Source: Streptomyces sp. cf386 (GTDB lineage: Bacteria; Actinomycetota; Actinomycetes; Streptomycetales; Streptomycetaceae). From it: a stretch of DNA of 64,000 nt. Below are positions 63,974 through 64,000 of this stretch, in pieces (within the stretch, counting starts at the first letter, position 1; every line of letters begins with the position of its first letter). The notes under the pieces are model-generated. The model was not told the origin of the DNA. It searched no databases and saw nothing but the letters and a program-made list of their open reading frames with translations. A program made the position numbers and the translations under genes. The stretch spans positions 372,001 to 436,000 of the forward strand of contig NZ_FNHV01000004.1 in the NCBI RefSeq assembly GCF_900103585.1. The letters are read 5' to 3'.

Positions 63974-64000
63974 CAGGCTTCGGAACTGACTTCGGTACTG

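Overview
The window is a high-GC (about 70% or more) chromosomal segment of a Streptomyces or close relative. The evidence is actinobacterial codon use, frequent GTG/TTG starts, purine-rich ribosome binding sites, CebR-type cellulase operators, secreted enzymes with family 2 cellulose-binding modules, and an interspersed intergenic repeat that I associate with Streptomyces. I found no rRNA or tRNA genes, CRISPR arrays or insertion sequences. The first gene is cut by the window edge.

Layout. 1-5.7 kb: end of a phosphatase-superfamily protein, a MoxR ATPase coupled to a zincin-like/VWA protein, an OsmC peroxidase and a glycerophosphodiester phosphodiesterase. 5.8-7.8 kb: a stand-alone dnaK paralogue with a heat-shock (HAIR-like) operator. 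7.8-14.3 kb (minus): narGHJI, a membrane respiratory nitrate reductase. 14.4-21.9 kb: regulators and small enzymes, namely a methyltransferase, a DUF5753-type regulator, an MmyB-type regulator, a frameshifted ADP-ribosylglycohydrolase carrying two palindromic insertions, a pterin dehydratase, and a WYL regulator with a perfect operator divergent from two unknown genes. 22-33.2 kb: a plant cell wall degradation island with PL11 rhamnogalacturonan lyase, GH74 xyloglucanase, GH48 and GH6 cellobiohydrolases; GH48 and GH6 diverge from a region holding two CebR-like operators. 33.2-48.3 kb: mixed metabolism, including a PhyH-type dioxygenase, a methyltransferase with a natural His-rich head, an SDR, a GH75 chitosanase, an aldo/keto reductase, an acyl-CoA ligase, an MFS exporter with an AsnC regulator, a LysR/BASS transporter pair, a DUF4185-like protein and a sialidase.

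48.5-58.6 kb is a formate/oxalate-type island. A minus-strand operon encodes a PanE-like reductase, the formate dehydrogenase catalytic subunit, a NuoEF-like subunit, an iron-sulfur subunit and FdhD. The catalytic subunit appears split: its N-terminal [4Fe-4S] domain is fused to the iron-sulfur subunit and is encoded on the far side of the NuoEF-like gene. Divergent from this operon are an oxalate/formate-type MFS transporter with a 42-residue membrane partner, a KAS III enzyme and a FadR-type regulator. A 9-bp motif occurs in both the transporter and the regulator promoter regions.

58.9-64 kb: a ROK regulator followed by a complete sugar ABC importer (ATPase, permease, Tat lipoprotein binding protein) ending in a strong terminator. 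Nitrate reductase and formate dehydrogenase in one window suggest formate-to-nitrate electron flow under low oxygen, but this is inference.
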